Of a stretch of 64,000 bases of DNA, positions 37,752 through 45,517 are shown piece after piece. The position numbers and the translations under genes are program-made. Origin of the DNA: Labedaea rhizosphaerae (GTDB lineage: Bacteria; Actinomycetota; Actinomycetes; Mycobacteriales; Pseudonocardiaceae). The first letter of the stretch is position 1, and every line of letters begins with the position of its first letter. A model generated the notes under the pieces. It made no database searches. It saw only the letters and a list, made by a program, of their open reading frames with translations, and was not told the origin of the DNA. The stretch lies in contig NZ_SNXZ01000006.1 in assembly GCF_004362825.1 (NCBI RefSeq), positions 124,001 to 188,000 on the forward strand, given 5' to 3'.

Positions 37752-38036
37752 TCAGTTGCCCTTGTCTGGTGGTTGGATGCGTGCGTGCTCGACGCGTGAG
37801 CGGCGGTCGAACTCTTCGGCCGCGATCGCGGCCGCGTGGCGAGCCCAGAGCGGGACTGCCAGCTCCCCGGCTAGGACTCGCCAGGCGGCAGCGACTTCGG
37901 CGTAAGCGAGAGCAAGACGGCTGATCGCCTTGTCGTCGACCTGTTGGGCACGAGATGCCGCGAACAAGGCCGCCGTCTGCTCGGCGTACGCCAGGTTCCA
38001 GCGGGCGACCGCTTCTCGAGACGCCCGCCCTGACAT
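37752..38036 (-). CDS. AICE-associated small helical protein (94 aa)
   Basis: Alanine-rich and all-helical: REAVARWNLAYAEQTAALFA, LALAYAEVAAAWRVLAGELA, AAAIAAEEFDRRSR. The ATG (38036) shares one base with the pra stop (TGATG); a GTG at 38039 is an alternative. Part of the five-gene Pra operon. No recognised domain. Confidence 0.6.
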   Translation of the reverse strand: MSGRASREAVARWNLAYAEQTAALFAASRAQQVDDKAISRLALAYAEVAAAWRVLAGELAVPLWARHAAAIAAEEFDRRSRVEHARIQPPDKGN

Positions 38037-38458
38037 CACGCGGCCGTCTTCTGCTCGCTGGTCGCTGCCTTGCCCGAGCGACCCGAGCTAGGCGGCCGCA
38101 TGCCCGAGGCGCGGAAGCTGTGCGCGATCCGGCCCTTGTTGTTGGCGTACGGGGTGATGGTCAGGTTCTCGAACTCGACAGCGGCATACGGGAAGCTGTT
38201 GGCCTTGGCCGGTGGCACCGGCTGGTGGTCGGCCGCGATCTTGACCTTGAATTCAGCGCCGAACCGCGCTGCCTCCTCGTTGGCGTCCAGCGCCCGGACC
38301 ACCCACACGAGGCGGCCGGTTTCCTTGTCGCGTTCTCGCATCTTCGGTGCGCCGGGGTTGTCGGAGAACGCCATGGCGGGCTCCACGCCGAGCACGAACG
38401 CGCCCACCGGGAAGACCTCTCCGAAGTCGACGGCGAACCGTGTCGGGATGACAGGCAT
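38036..38458 (-). CDS. pra: Pra-like activator of replication, integration and excision
   Basis: 140 residues matching the Pra family of actinomycete integrative elements, which in pSAM2 activates replication, excision and integration functions. Diagnostic stretches: MPVIPTRFAVDFGEVFPVGA, VEPAMAF, RDKETGRLVWVVRALDA, and YAAVEFENLTITPYANNKGRIAHSFRASGM in two pieces. The ATG at 38458 precedes this conserved start; 38506 would add 16 atypical residues. It is the first gene of the operon and divergent from the GntR gene. With rep and xis deleted its targets in this element are gone. Confidence 0.85.
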   Translation of the reverse strand: MPVIPTRFAVDFGEVFPVGAFVLGVEPAMAFSDNPGAPKMRERDKETGRLVWVVRALDANEEAARFGAEFKVKIAADHQPVPPAKANSFPYAAVEFENLTITPYANNKGRIAHSFRASGMRPPSSGRSGKAATSEQKTAA

Positions 38459-38470
38459 CAGGTGACCTCT

Positions 38471-38617
38471 CTTGTCTAACCGAGCTAGTCGGGTTGTACA
38501 AGTCACGAAGGATACGCAGCTTGGCTAGCCAAGTCAAGCTCGAGTTAGGGGAGCTAGCTCGCTAGGTGAGCTAGACAAGATGGATGTATGTGCACCACCA
38601 TGGACGTGCGCGCACGT
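38471..38617. promoter_or_regulatory. Palindrome cluster between pra and gntR, probable GntR operators
   Basis: Three perfect palindromes: CTTGGCTAGCCAAG (38520-38533), GAGCTAGCTC (38551-38560) and ACGTGCGCGCACGT (38604-38617). CTTGTCTA (38471-38478) and TAGACAAG (38572-38579) form an outer inverted pair. CTAG-centred half-sites recur five or more times. This fits operators for the GntR (KorSA-like) repressor controlling both divergent units. Confidence 0.75.
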
Positions 38618-38665
38618 ACATGGGCATGCGTGGATACACGAAACTGGGATTAGGAGAGAGGATCG

Positions 38666-39505
38666 ATGCTTGATCCAGATGACCCGAGGCCGCCCTATGT
38701 GCAGGTAGCCAACGCCTTGCGCGCGGCAATCCTGACCAAGAAGTTCACGCCGGGTGACAAGCTTCCATCACGCAACGAGCTGGCCAAGACCTACAACGTC
38801 GCGCCGATGACCGTGCAGAACGCCCTCCGCGAGCTCCGCGAAGAAGGCCTGATCATCTCCCGCCAGGGGAGCGGCGTCTTCGTTCGCGACCGCACCGAGC
38901 GCCCCGTCGGACTCCGCCCACACATCGAACGCGCCTTCGAGGCCGAACACGTCACCATCGACTTCGCGGGCTTCTCCGGCGAGACCCTGCACGGCGCCAT
39001 CCTCGAACCCCTCGACAAGATCCGCGCCGGCCGACTCCGCCCCGAGTCCGTGACCGTCCGCATCCTCATCCCCGACACCTCGGCCCCACTCGCCATCCCG
39101 TGCCGCGTCGACGACCTCGGCGACAGCCCCGAGTTCCGCGCCCGAGCAACCGCGATCATGCACCGCCACGTCGGCGCCATCACCGACACCGTGAACGAAC
39201 TCGGCAGCCTCGGCCTGGTCAACAAGGCAGAGGCCATCGTCCGCGTCCACCACGCCGCGCCCCTGTTCAAGCTCTACGTCATCAACAACGAAGAAGCCTT
39301 CTTCGGCTTCTACCCCGTCCGCGAACACGTCCTGACCTTCGGCGAGCAACCCACCGCCATCTACGACCTCATGGGCAAAGACGCCATCCTCTTCCACCAC
39401 TCAGCCACCGACGACGACACCTCCACCGGCAGTCAATACGTCGAGCAAGCCCGCACCTGGTTCGACAGCATGTGGAACACCGTCTCGACCGAACTCGTCC
39501 TGTGA
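38666..39505 (+). CDS. GntR family transcriptional regulator (KorSA-like)
   Basis: A 279-residue regulator. The N-terminal winged helix has PPYVQVANALRAAILTKKF, PGDKLPSRNELAKTYNVAPMT and QNALRELREEGLIISRQGSG, the standard GntR DNA-binding domain. The C-terminal effector domain (about 90-279) is not a clear FCD or UTRA match; it holds VTVRILIPDTSAPLAIP and FYPVREHVLTF. In pSAM2-type elements a GntR repressor (KorSA) silences pra. The palindrome cluster upstream supports that here. Followed by a HAD gene with a GTGA overlap. Confidence 0.85.
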   Translation: MLDPDDPRPPYVQVANALRAAILTKKFTPGDKLPSRNELAKTYNVAPMTVQNALRELREEGLIISRQGSGVFVRDRTERPVGLRPHIERAFEAEHVTIDFAGFSGETLHGAILEPLDKIRAGRLRPESVTVRILIPDTSAPLAIPCRVDDLGDSPEFRARATAIMHRHVGAITDTVNELGSLGLVNKAEAIVRVHHAAPLFKLYVINNEEAFFGFYPVREHVLTFGEQPTAIYDLMGKDAILFHHSATDDDTSTGSQYVEQARTWFDSMWNTVSTELVL

Positions 39506-40173
39506 CCGCAGCCAAAGCACGAGCCCTGCTCGCCGAAGCCCGCGCGCTGCTCCTGGACTTTGATGGCCCCATCTGCAGCGTCTTTCAAGGATTCCCCGCA
39601 CACCTCGTCGCCGACCAACTCCGCGACCTGCTGGCTCAAGGCGGCTACGGCGCGCTACCCGACGACGTACAGAATTCGTCGGACCCCTTCGACATCTTGA
39701 CCTACGCGGCCAAACTCGGCCCCGACGAAGCAGACCACGTCGAGGTCGCCTTTCGCGCACACGAAGTCGAAGCGGTACAACTCGCCGAGCCAACGCCAGG
39801 CGCGCACGAGCTGATCCAAGCCTGGAGAGCAATAGACCGACCTCTTGCCATTGTAAGTAACAATAGCGCTGCGGCGGTCGAGGTCTATCTGAAAAAGTTT
39901 GATCTGGCGCACTTGGTTGATTGGGTCTCAGCTCGAAGTAGCTCGGACTCGACCTTGCTCAAACCGTCTCCGCATCTTCTTGACGTAGCCCTACGGCATC
40001 TGCGAATCCCTGCGACTGAAGCCATTTTGCTGGGCGATTCTGCAACGGATGTCGAAGCGGCGCAGGCTATTGGCGCTTGCTCGATCGGCTATGCTAACCG
40101 ACCCGCGAAGCGGTCCATGTTCATCGCGATGCACGCCGACGCGATTGTCGAATCCATGATAGATATCGTGTAA
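39502..40173 (+). CDS. HAD family phosphatase coupled to gntR
   Basis: A 223-residue haloacid-dehalogenase phosphatase. Motif I LLLDFDGPICSVF (Asp nucleophile and DxD-like pair), motif II LAIVSNNSA, motif III Lys in TLLKPSPHLL, motif IV AILLGDSATDVEAA. GTG start overlaps the GntR stop. GC content drops in its second half (SNNSAAAVEVYLKK region), suggesting a mosaic origin. GntR-HAD pairs recur in actinomycete integrative elements; the substrate is unknown. Confidence 0.82.
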   Translation: MTAAKARALLAEARALLLDFDGPICSVFQGFPAHLVADQLRDLLAQGGYGALPDDVQNSSDPFDILTYAAKLGPDEADHVEVAFRAHEVEAVQLAEPTPGAHELIQAWRAIDRPLAIVSNNSAAAVEVYLKKFDLAHLVDWVSARSSSDSTLLKPSPHLLDVALRHLRIPATEAILLGDSATDVEAAQAIGACSIGYANRPAKRSMFIAMHADAIVESMIDIV

Positions 40174-40209
40174 CTATAAAGTTGGTCAACTTTATCTATG
40201 TCCGCGAAT

Positions 40210-41700
40210 CTATGCGTTGTCTTCGAGCAAGAATTCACTGTGATTGGTCACGAGCCACAGCCATGTTGACCCAAACTGCGATTGCTCTACGTAGCGGCAG
40301 GCAGTCTCATCAGTGAGCCCTGCTCTTGTCAAAAGGAATGAGAAGCCCAGGAGGAGCAGGGCGGCCCGTGCGACCTGAACGGGACGGAGTTCTTCGACTT
40401 TCCTTGCTTCAGATGAGTGGGCGAACGCATTTCGGAGCTTGGCAATAGCAGTCGCCAACGGCTTAACTCTACCTCTTGTCGCTCGGTCTAGCGGGTGTCC
40501 GCTGACTGCGTCGAGCTGAACAATTCGACCTTCGAGGCTGGGCTCATATCGGTACTTAAGGGCACTCTTTACCTTGTTTCGATCCTTGGAGGTAAAGCTC
40601 TCGCCCTGGAGCGCTGCGACAATCCTGTTAATAAATTCTTGATTTTTCTGTATATCGGCCTCAGGTGCTGGGTAGGACTTTCGGTGCAAGCCCTCTACCA
40701 GCTGGGCTGCGGTAATAAACTGAGACTCAAGCCACGCGTATTGCGGGTCAAGCAGTAAAGTCATCAGTTGTGCTTCAGCCGCCCCTGAGTTGAACCATGA
40801 GAACCACGCCGGGAGTGCGGAGTCCCAAACCAATTCTTCGAGCGGTACAAACGAGACCTTTCTCTTGTCTGGATTGTATGCCTTTGATGCGCCGACGCGC
40901 ATCCTTACTGTAGTCCACATCTGCTGCGGCGGAATGTCGGCGTTGCTTGGGTTGTTTTCGTCTGGCCACAGGACGGTTGGTGACTTGAAATGAAACTTCA
41001 TGATTCTGACCGGTCGTGCATCAATCAAGTTCAAGAAGAGGCATAGGGGTCTAATCCACTCGTTCGCAACGTCGAGCAATGAACGAGGTTCCGGGAGCGT
41101 CAGAGTAAACGCAAGTGCCTTCAGTATCGAGATAGCTTCACTACTTTTCGACATCTCCCTCACGCGCGCGAACTGATCTACGGTAACCGAGCCAATTTCG
41201 AGCTCGAAAGACTGTTCGGGCATGGTCGTAGTCGTGACAGTAACGGCGTGTCCAGCTTCGGAACTTCCGCCCCACGACCGGTCAACTTTTGACCACGCCA
41301 TCGATGAGGCCATCCGCGGTTCGAACCGCGCTTGCATGCAAACTAGTTCGTCAATGCCAAGAAACTCGTACGCTTCCACGACTATAAGAGGACGCAATCG
41401 CTCTCGACGTACAGCGGCGCCTAGTTGCATAGTGGCGCTGGTTACGTCGATCCGGTATGCGGTCAGAGCCATGTGGCCAGCTTGCCCGTGAAGAATTTCG
41501 TACTCTTGAGGTCCTATTAGTGGAAACTCGAATTCTTCATCGCCATCTTGAGTCAGATGCGGTGCAGGAGGTTGAAGGTCCTCATTGAGCTCTATAGTGG
41601 CTGCGCCATCGTCTGCGACAATGTAGCGTCCCACTACAGAGTGATCCTCTCGTCCAGGGATCCACCACCTGGCTGGATGCTCGCCGGGCTCTATTTCCAC
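40210..41700 (-). CDS. ApeA-like HEPN anti-phage defence protein
   Basis: 496 residues, markedly low GC for this genome. The N-terminal part resembles the ApeA N-terminal domain: ARWWIPGREDHSVVGRYIV, then ATIELNEDL and YEILHGQAGHMALTAYRID. The C-terminal domain carries a HEPN RNase motif RNAFAH (423-428, in AKLRNAFAHS) followed by a long helix VARAALLLLGFSFLL. ApeA proteins protect Escherichia coli against phage and need the HEPN motif; the mechanism is thought to be tRNA or RNA cleavage leading to abortive infection. It is a single-gene cargo between the HAD gene and attR. Confidence 0.75.
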   Translation of the reverse strand: MEIEPGEHPARWWIPGREDHSVVGRYIVADDGAATIELNEDLQPPAPHLTQDGDEEFEFPLIGPQEYEILHGQAGHMALTAYRIDVTSATMQLGAAVRRERLRPLIVVEAYEFLGIDELVCMQARFEPRMASSMAWSKVDRSWGGSSEAGHAVTVTTTTMPEQSFELEIGSVTVDQFARVREMSKSSEAISILKALAFTLTLPEPRSLLDVANEWIRPLCLFLNLIDARPVRIMKFHFKSPTVLWPDENNPSNADIPPQQMWTTVRMRVGASKAYNPDKRKVSFVPLEELVWDSALPAWFSWFNSGAAEAQLMTLLLDPQYAWLESQFITAAQLVEGLHRKSYPAPEADIQKNQEFINRIVAALQGESFTSKDRNKVKSALKYRYEPSLEGRIVQLDAVSGHPLDRATRGRVKPLATAIAKLRNAFAHSSEARKVEELRPVQVARAALLLLGFSFLLTRAGLTDETACRYVEQSQFGSTWLWLVTNHSEFLLEDNA

Positions 41701-42359
41701 GGTCCGACTCCACTCTCTCTGAGGAACCGGTTGTCAGATCGCAATCAACTGGTTGTTTGTTACCTACCAACGCTGGCGCTCTGTCCTCCGGGAATCGGTG
41801 AGTTGCCGGAGCTTGCCGAACTTGGCTCTAGGGGATCAAGGCGCGCCGCCGACGGCGGCGCGCTGGGTGCGGTTGCGTTCGGTCGGCCGCGCACAGCGCG
41901 GCACGGATCGGCCTACCGCTCCGCTCCCGGCCGCCCGGCCACGCGGCGCGCCGACCGAAGGCGTCAGCTGCGTTCGCGCCGCCGACGACAGCGCGCAGGA
42001 GCCCTGAGACTTATGAGGCAGGCAAGGCCGTGACGATCGCGCGGGCACTCAGCCGACCGAGCTGGGCGCGGCGATCGAACGCCCGACGACGCTTCGCGAC
42101 GACGGCCCACGAGCCGCGGTGAGGACCACTCCGACGCCCGAGCATGACAACGGCCGGTGGTGCTGGGTCAAGGCTGGAAAGCGTGCCTTGACCCAGCACC
42201 GCCGGCCGCGTGATCGGCTTCGTATCGGGGTGATGGTGGAGGTGTGGACGGACCAAGATCAGGCCGTCTGCAGGCCGTCAGACATCACCCAACAACGAAA
42301 AACGACGCTGCCTAACGAGAGGTCTTCTCGCAGGTCAGCGCCGTTTCGGACGGCCTAGC
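41701..42359. other. 659-bp remnant region at the right end of the element
   Basis: No convincing gene. It changes from low GC to very high GC at about 41840. GCGCGCCGCCG-AC-GGCGGCGCGC forms an 11-bp-arm hairpin near 41841-41864. A second, larger hairpin at 42152-42207 is listed separately. The high-GC part (41850-42120) has no open frame with normal actinobacterial codon use in full and may be a gene remnant. Confidence 0.5.
42152..42207. terminator. 23-bp inverted repeat hairpin
   Basis: GGCCGGTGGTGCTGGGTCAA... (42152-42174) pairs with 42185-42207 over 23 positions with one mismatch and a 10-nt loop. It looks like a strong terminator but has no live gene on either side; it may be a relic of lost element genes or protect sodN from read-through. 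Confidence 0.6.
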
Positions 42360-42398
42360 CTCAGCCGTTCTTGGTCTCCCAGAAGATCTTGTCGATCT
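42360..42398. repeat. Right attachment repeat (attR), within the intact sodN 3' end
   Basis: The partner of 34712-34750 (38 of 39 identical). Here the sequence is continuous with the rest of sodN, so the element restored the reading frame on integration. Downstream of the stop the element supplies a different, smaller hairpin (GCCGT...ACGGC, about 42341-42355). Confidence 0.88.
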
Positions 42399-42768
42399 CC
42401 GCGATCAGGTCCAGCAGCTCCTGGCCCTTGGCCGGGTCCATCGAACCCTTGGTGCCGGACGCGCCCGCGGCCTTCGTGGCCTTGTTCACCAGCTCGTGCA
42501 GCTGCGGGTACTTCTCGAAGTGCGGCGGCTTGAAGTAGTCGGTCCACAGCACCCAGAGGTGGTGCTTCACCAGCTCACTGCGCTGCTCGGCGATCAGGAT
42601 GGCCCGGGTGCGGAACTCCGGGTCGTCGTTGTCCTGGTACTTCTGCTGGATCGCCTTGACCGACTCGGCCTCGATGCGGGCCTGCGCCGGGTCGTAGACA
42701 CCGCACGGGAGGTCGCAGTGCGCGGTTGCCTCCAGGCGCGGTCCGAGAATGCGCGACAAGAGTCGCAT
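42361..42768 (-). CDS. sodN: Nickel superoxide dismutase
   Basis: Converts superoxide to oxygen and hydrogen peroxide with a nickel hook. The 16-residue propeptide ends before HCDLPCGVYDPAQ; after maturation His1, Cys2 and Cys6 bind nickel. 135 residues; the helix-bundle motifs AIQQKYQDNDDPEFRTRA and LVKHHLWVLWTDYFKP are standard. The last 12 codons coincide with the attachment site of the mobile element, which kept the protein sequence unchanged. It is divergent from sodX (79 bp). Confidence 0.97.
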   Translation of the reverse strand: MRLLSRILGPRLEATAHCDLPCGVYDPAQARIEAESVKAIQQKYQDNDDPEFRTRAILIAEQRSELVKHHLWVLWTDYFKPPHFEKYPQLHELVNKATKAAGASGTKGSMDPAKGQELLDLIAEIDKIFWETKNG

Positions 42769-42847
42769 CGTTCCTCCATGACAGTGGATGCTCCGACGCT
42801 GGTGACCCTACTCCCGGCACACTGGTCCGGCAGGCGGAGGTGATCGT

Positions 42848-43177
42848 TTGAACAGTGGCCCGCTCGGCCGGTTCCCGGTGCGGCGCATCCGGGTACGCGG
42901 CCCGTCGATGGCGCCTGCCCTCAAGGACGCCGACGTCGTGCTCGTGCGGCGCGGCCGGATCCCGGCCGAAGGGGACATCGTGCTGGTGACGTGGGCTTCC
43001 CGCCCCGGTCAGCTCTCGGTCAAGCGGGTGGTGCGCCCGGCGGCCGGCGGCTGGTTTGTCACCGGTGACAACACGTTCGCCTCCACCGATTCACGAGAGC
43101 TGGGCCCGGCCGAGGTGCACGGTGTGGTGGTCGCGCGGCTGTGGCCCAGGCCTCAGCGCGCGCGCAACTTGTCGTAG
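42848..43177 (+). CDS. sodX: Nickel-type superoxide dismutase maturation protease
   Basis: A 109-residue S24/S26-type peptidase that cleaves the SodN propeptide. The Ser-Lys dyad is Ser20 (RGPSMAPAL) and Lys59 (SVKRVV), with GDNTFASTDSRELG as the third conserved box. TTG start preceded by GGAGGTGA at good spacing, so TTG is convincing. Divergent pairing with sodN is the usual arrangement. Its 3' end overlaps the convergent epimerase gene by 25 bp. Confidence 0.92.
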   Translation: MNSGPLGRFPVRRIRVRGPSMAPALKDADVVLVRRGRIPAEGDIVLVTWASRPGQLSVKRVVRPAAGGWFVTGDNTFASTDSRELGPAEVHGVVVARLWPRPQRARNLS

Positions 43178-43755
43178 TAGGCCAGGCAGGCGGCGTAGTC
43201 GGGCAGCAGGCCGGACTCCTGAGCCTGCGCGAGGGTCGGCGCGCCCGCGTCCTTGGGTGAGAGCACCGGCGTCAGCTCCGCCGGCCACGGCAGCGCCAAG
43301 GTCTCGTCGAGTGGGGTGATGCCGTGTTCGCGTTGCGGCGCATAGCTTTCCGAGCACAGGTAACTCAGCACCGTGTCGTCTTCCAACGCCATCATGGCGT
43401 GCCCGAGCCCTTCGGCGATGTACACCGCGTTGCAGGCGGCGGCCTCGAGCCGCACGGCCTCCCACTGGCCGAACGTCGGCGAGCCGACGCGCAGGTCCAC
43501 GACCACGTCCAGCACGACACCGCGCGGGCAGTACACGTACTTGGCCTGGCTCGGCGGCACGTCGGCGAAGTGCACGCCGCGGATCACGCCCGCGCTCGAC
43601 ACGCTGTGGTTGGTCTGGGCCAGCCGCATCGGGTGCCCGACCGCCTCGACCAGCGCATCCTGTTGGAATGGCGCGACGAACATGCCCCGGGAATCGGGGA
43701 AGACCGCCGGCGTGAACTCGACGGCACCGTCGATCGCGAGCTTGCGCCACTTCAT
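43153..43755 (-). CDS. dTDP-4-dehydrorhamnose 3,5-epimerase family protein
   Basis: RmlC-type cupin of 200 residues. Motifs: FPDSRGMFVAPFQQDAL, QTNHSVSSAGVIRGVHF with the catalytic His, KYVYCPRGVVLDVVVDLR, and GLGHAMMALEDDTVLSYLCS. It could act in rhamnose or another dTDP-deoxysugar pathway for glycolipids or a secondary metabolite. No other sugar genes are near, so RmlC identity is not certain and no symbol is given. ATG at 43755. Confidence 0.87.
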   Translation of the reverse strand: MKWRKLAIDGAVEFTPAVFPDSRGMFVAPFQQDALVEAVGHPMRLAQTNHSVSSAGVIRGVHFADVPPSQAKYVYCPRGVVLDVVVDLRVGSPTFGQWEAVRLEAAACNAVYIAEGLGHAMMALEDDTVLSYLCSESYAPQREHGITPLDETLALPWPAELTPVLSPKDAGAPTLAQAQESGLLPDYAACLAYYDKLRAR

Positions 43756-43800
43756 GGCGCGAAAGCATAGGGGGACCCCAGAGTTGTGATCCCTGCCGCA

Positions 43801-43822
43801 GACACCCCGGCGGCGGGGTGTC
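43801..43822. promoter_or_regulatory. Hairpin in the leader of the malic enzyme gene
   Basis: GACACCCCG (43801-43809) pairs with CGGGGTGTC (43814-43822) around GCGG. It lies about 150 bp upstream of the malic enzyme start and 46 bp upstream of the divergent epimerase start. It may be an operator or an attenuator-type element. Confidence 0.35.
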
Positions 43823-43971
43823 ACACTATGAGACACGCCTTGCCGGCGGGGCAGCCGCATCCTGGGCAACCCGCACGGGCAGGCTCGATGTCCGGACCAC
43901 CCCGGCGCCACCGCGCCGGGACCAGGGCATCGTGCTCCTTTTCCGCGGCTCCCGTTCCTCAGGAGGACGCC

Positions 43972-45258
43972 GTGACGATGACTGACGGCAGCAGCACCGA
44001 CAGCACTGTCGAGCCATTCGATGCCGCCCCCAGCGCCTTGGACCACGATCAGACGATGAACCCCGCGAACCCCGCGAAACCCGTGAGCTCCCCGAACGGC
44101 AACGCGCCCGTGACCGACGACGAGATCTTCGCCGCGCACGAGGGCGGCAAGCTCGCGATCTCGGTGACCGCGCCCATCGCCGACCCCCGTTCGCTGGCGA
44201 TCGCGTACACCCCCGGCGTGGCGAAGGTGTGCCGCGCGATCGCGCAGGACGCGAGCAAGGCGGCCCGCTACACCTGGGCGCACCGGGTCGTGGCGGTCGT
44301 CAGCGACGGCACCGCGGTACTCGGTCTCGGTGACATCGGCGCGAGCGCCTCGCTGCCGGTCATGGAGGGCAAGGCCGCGCTGTTCAAGACCTTCGGCGGC
44401 CTGGACTCGATCCCGCTGGTGCTCGACACCACCGACGTGGACGAGATCGTGGCGACGCTGGTGCGGTTGCGGCCCTCGTTCGGCGCGGTGAACCTCGAGG
44501 ACGTCTCGGCCCCGCGCTGCTTCGAGCTGGAGAAGCGCCTGATCGAGGCGCTGGACTGCCCGGTCATGCACGACGACCAGCACGGCACCGCGATCGTGCT
44601 GCTCGCCGCGTTGCGCGGCGCGAACACCGTGCTCGGCAAGGACATCTCGAAGCAGCGGGTGGTCATCGCAGGCGCGGGCGCGGCGGGCATCGCCTGCGCC
44701 AAGATCCTGCTCGCCGCGGGCATCGGCGACGTCACGCTGCTGGACTCGCGCGGCATCATCCACGCCGGTCGCGACCACCTGAACCCGGTCAAGGCGGAGC
44801 TCGCGGGCCGGACCAACGTGGCCGGGCTGACCGGTGGGCTCGCCGAGGCGCTCGCGGGCGCCGACGTGTTCGTCGGGCTCTCGGCCTCGACCGTGGCGGA
44901 GGAGCTCGTCGCGACCATGGCGCCGGACTCGATCGTGTTCGCGCTGTCGAACCCGGACCCGGAGATCCACCCGGAAGCCGCGGCCAGGCACGCCGCGATC
45001 GTGGCCACCGGGCGCAGCGACTTCCCGAACCAGATCAACAACGTGCTGGCATTCCCAGGAATCTTCCGCGGCGCGTTGGACAGCGGGGCACGCCGGATCA
45101 CCGAGTCGATGAAGCTCGCCGCGGCCGACGCCATCGCCGCGGTGGCCGCCGACGAGCTCGCCCCCGACCACATCGTGCCCAGCGCGATCGACCCCCGGGT
45201 CGGGCCCGCGGTGGCCGCCGCGGTCGCCGCCGCCGCGCGAGCCGATGGTGTGGCGTGA
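43972..45258 (+). CDS. NAD(P)-dependent malic enzyme
   Basis: Oxidative decarboxylation of malate to pyruvate. Substrate site: LAIAYTPGVAKVCRAIA, then VSDGTAVLGLGDIGA and EGKAALFKTFGG. Metal/catalytic region: NLEDVSAPRCFELE and HDDQHGTAIVLLAAL. Cofactor domain: VVIAGAGAAGIACAKILL and DSRGIIHAGRDHL. 428 residues, the short bacterial type. AGGAGG lies 5 nt before GTG 43972 and 11 nt before ATG 43978; either may be used. The first 50 residues are a disordered Ser/Asn/Pro-rich extension. Monocistronic. Confidence 0.93.
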   Translation: MTMTDGSSTDSTVEPFDAAPSALDHDQTMNPANPAKPVSSPNGNAPVTDDEIFAAHEGGKLAISVTAPIADPRSLAIAYTPGVAKVCRAIAQDASKAARYTWAHRVVAVVSDGTAVLGLGDIGASASLPVMEGKAALFKTFGGLDSIPLVLDTTDVDEIVATLVRLRPSFGAVNLEDVSAPRCFELEKRLIEALDCPVMHDDQHGTAIVLLAALRGANTVLGKDISKQRVVIAGAGAAGIACAKILLAAGIGDVTLLDSRGIIHAGRDHLNPVKAELAGRTNVAGLTGGLAEALAGADVFVGLSASTVAEELVATMAPDSIVFALSNPDPEIHPEAAARHAAIVATGRSDFPNQINNVLAFPGIFRGALDSGARRITESMKLAAADAIAAVAADELAPDHIVPSAIDPRVGPAVAAAVAAAARADGVA

Positions 45259-45517
45259 CGGTGTCGTCTGAGCTGCACAGACGAACGGGGTCAGCGCACC
45301 GGGTGAAGCGATTGCTGCGTCCGGCGTAGCCGGAGCACATGCCGCTCGTTGTGCCCGGTGTCGTGATCCAACTGCCCGTGCTCGGACCGGGGTGGGCAGG
45401 CCTGGACGCGGTAGCCTGATGACCCTGCGACAACGCCGCCCCACCGGCGCCGGACACGTCGTAGGGAATTTGGCGGACGGCAGGGGACACCGAACCGCCT
45501 GATCTGGCGCCGGAAGG

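Larger units (their letters stand above)
34712..42398. mobile_element. Decayed AICE-type integrative element in the 3' end of sodN
   Basis: About 7.6 kb bounded by 39-bp direct repeats of the sodN terminus. Contents from left to right: small HEPN-like gene, membrane-protein gene, truncated and frameshifted tyrosine integrase, four short hypothetical genes and a Pra-type activator gene in one operon, a divergent GntR regulator with HAD phosphatase, an ApeA-like defence gene, then remnants. Pra plus GntR plus integrase is the actinomycete integrative-conjugative (pSAM2-like) signature. No rep, xis or FtsK-type tra gene is present. GC falls well below the genome level over the cargo genes. Confidence 0.85.

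Noticed and set aside
41308-41326. GCGGTTCGAACCGCG resembles a tRNA T-arm
   Set aside because: It lies inside the ApeA-like coding sequence and has no tRNA context.
41850-42120. High-GC open stretches at the right end of the element as genes
   Set aside because: Arg/Ala/Pro-biased low-complexity products in several frames without a ribosome-binding site; more likely remnant or non-coding.
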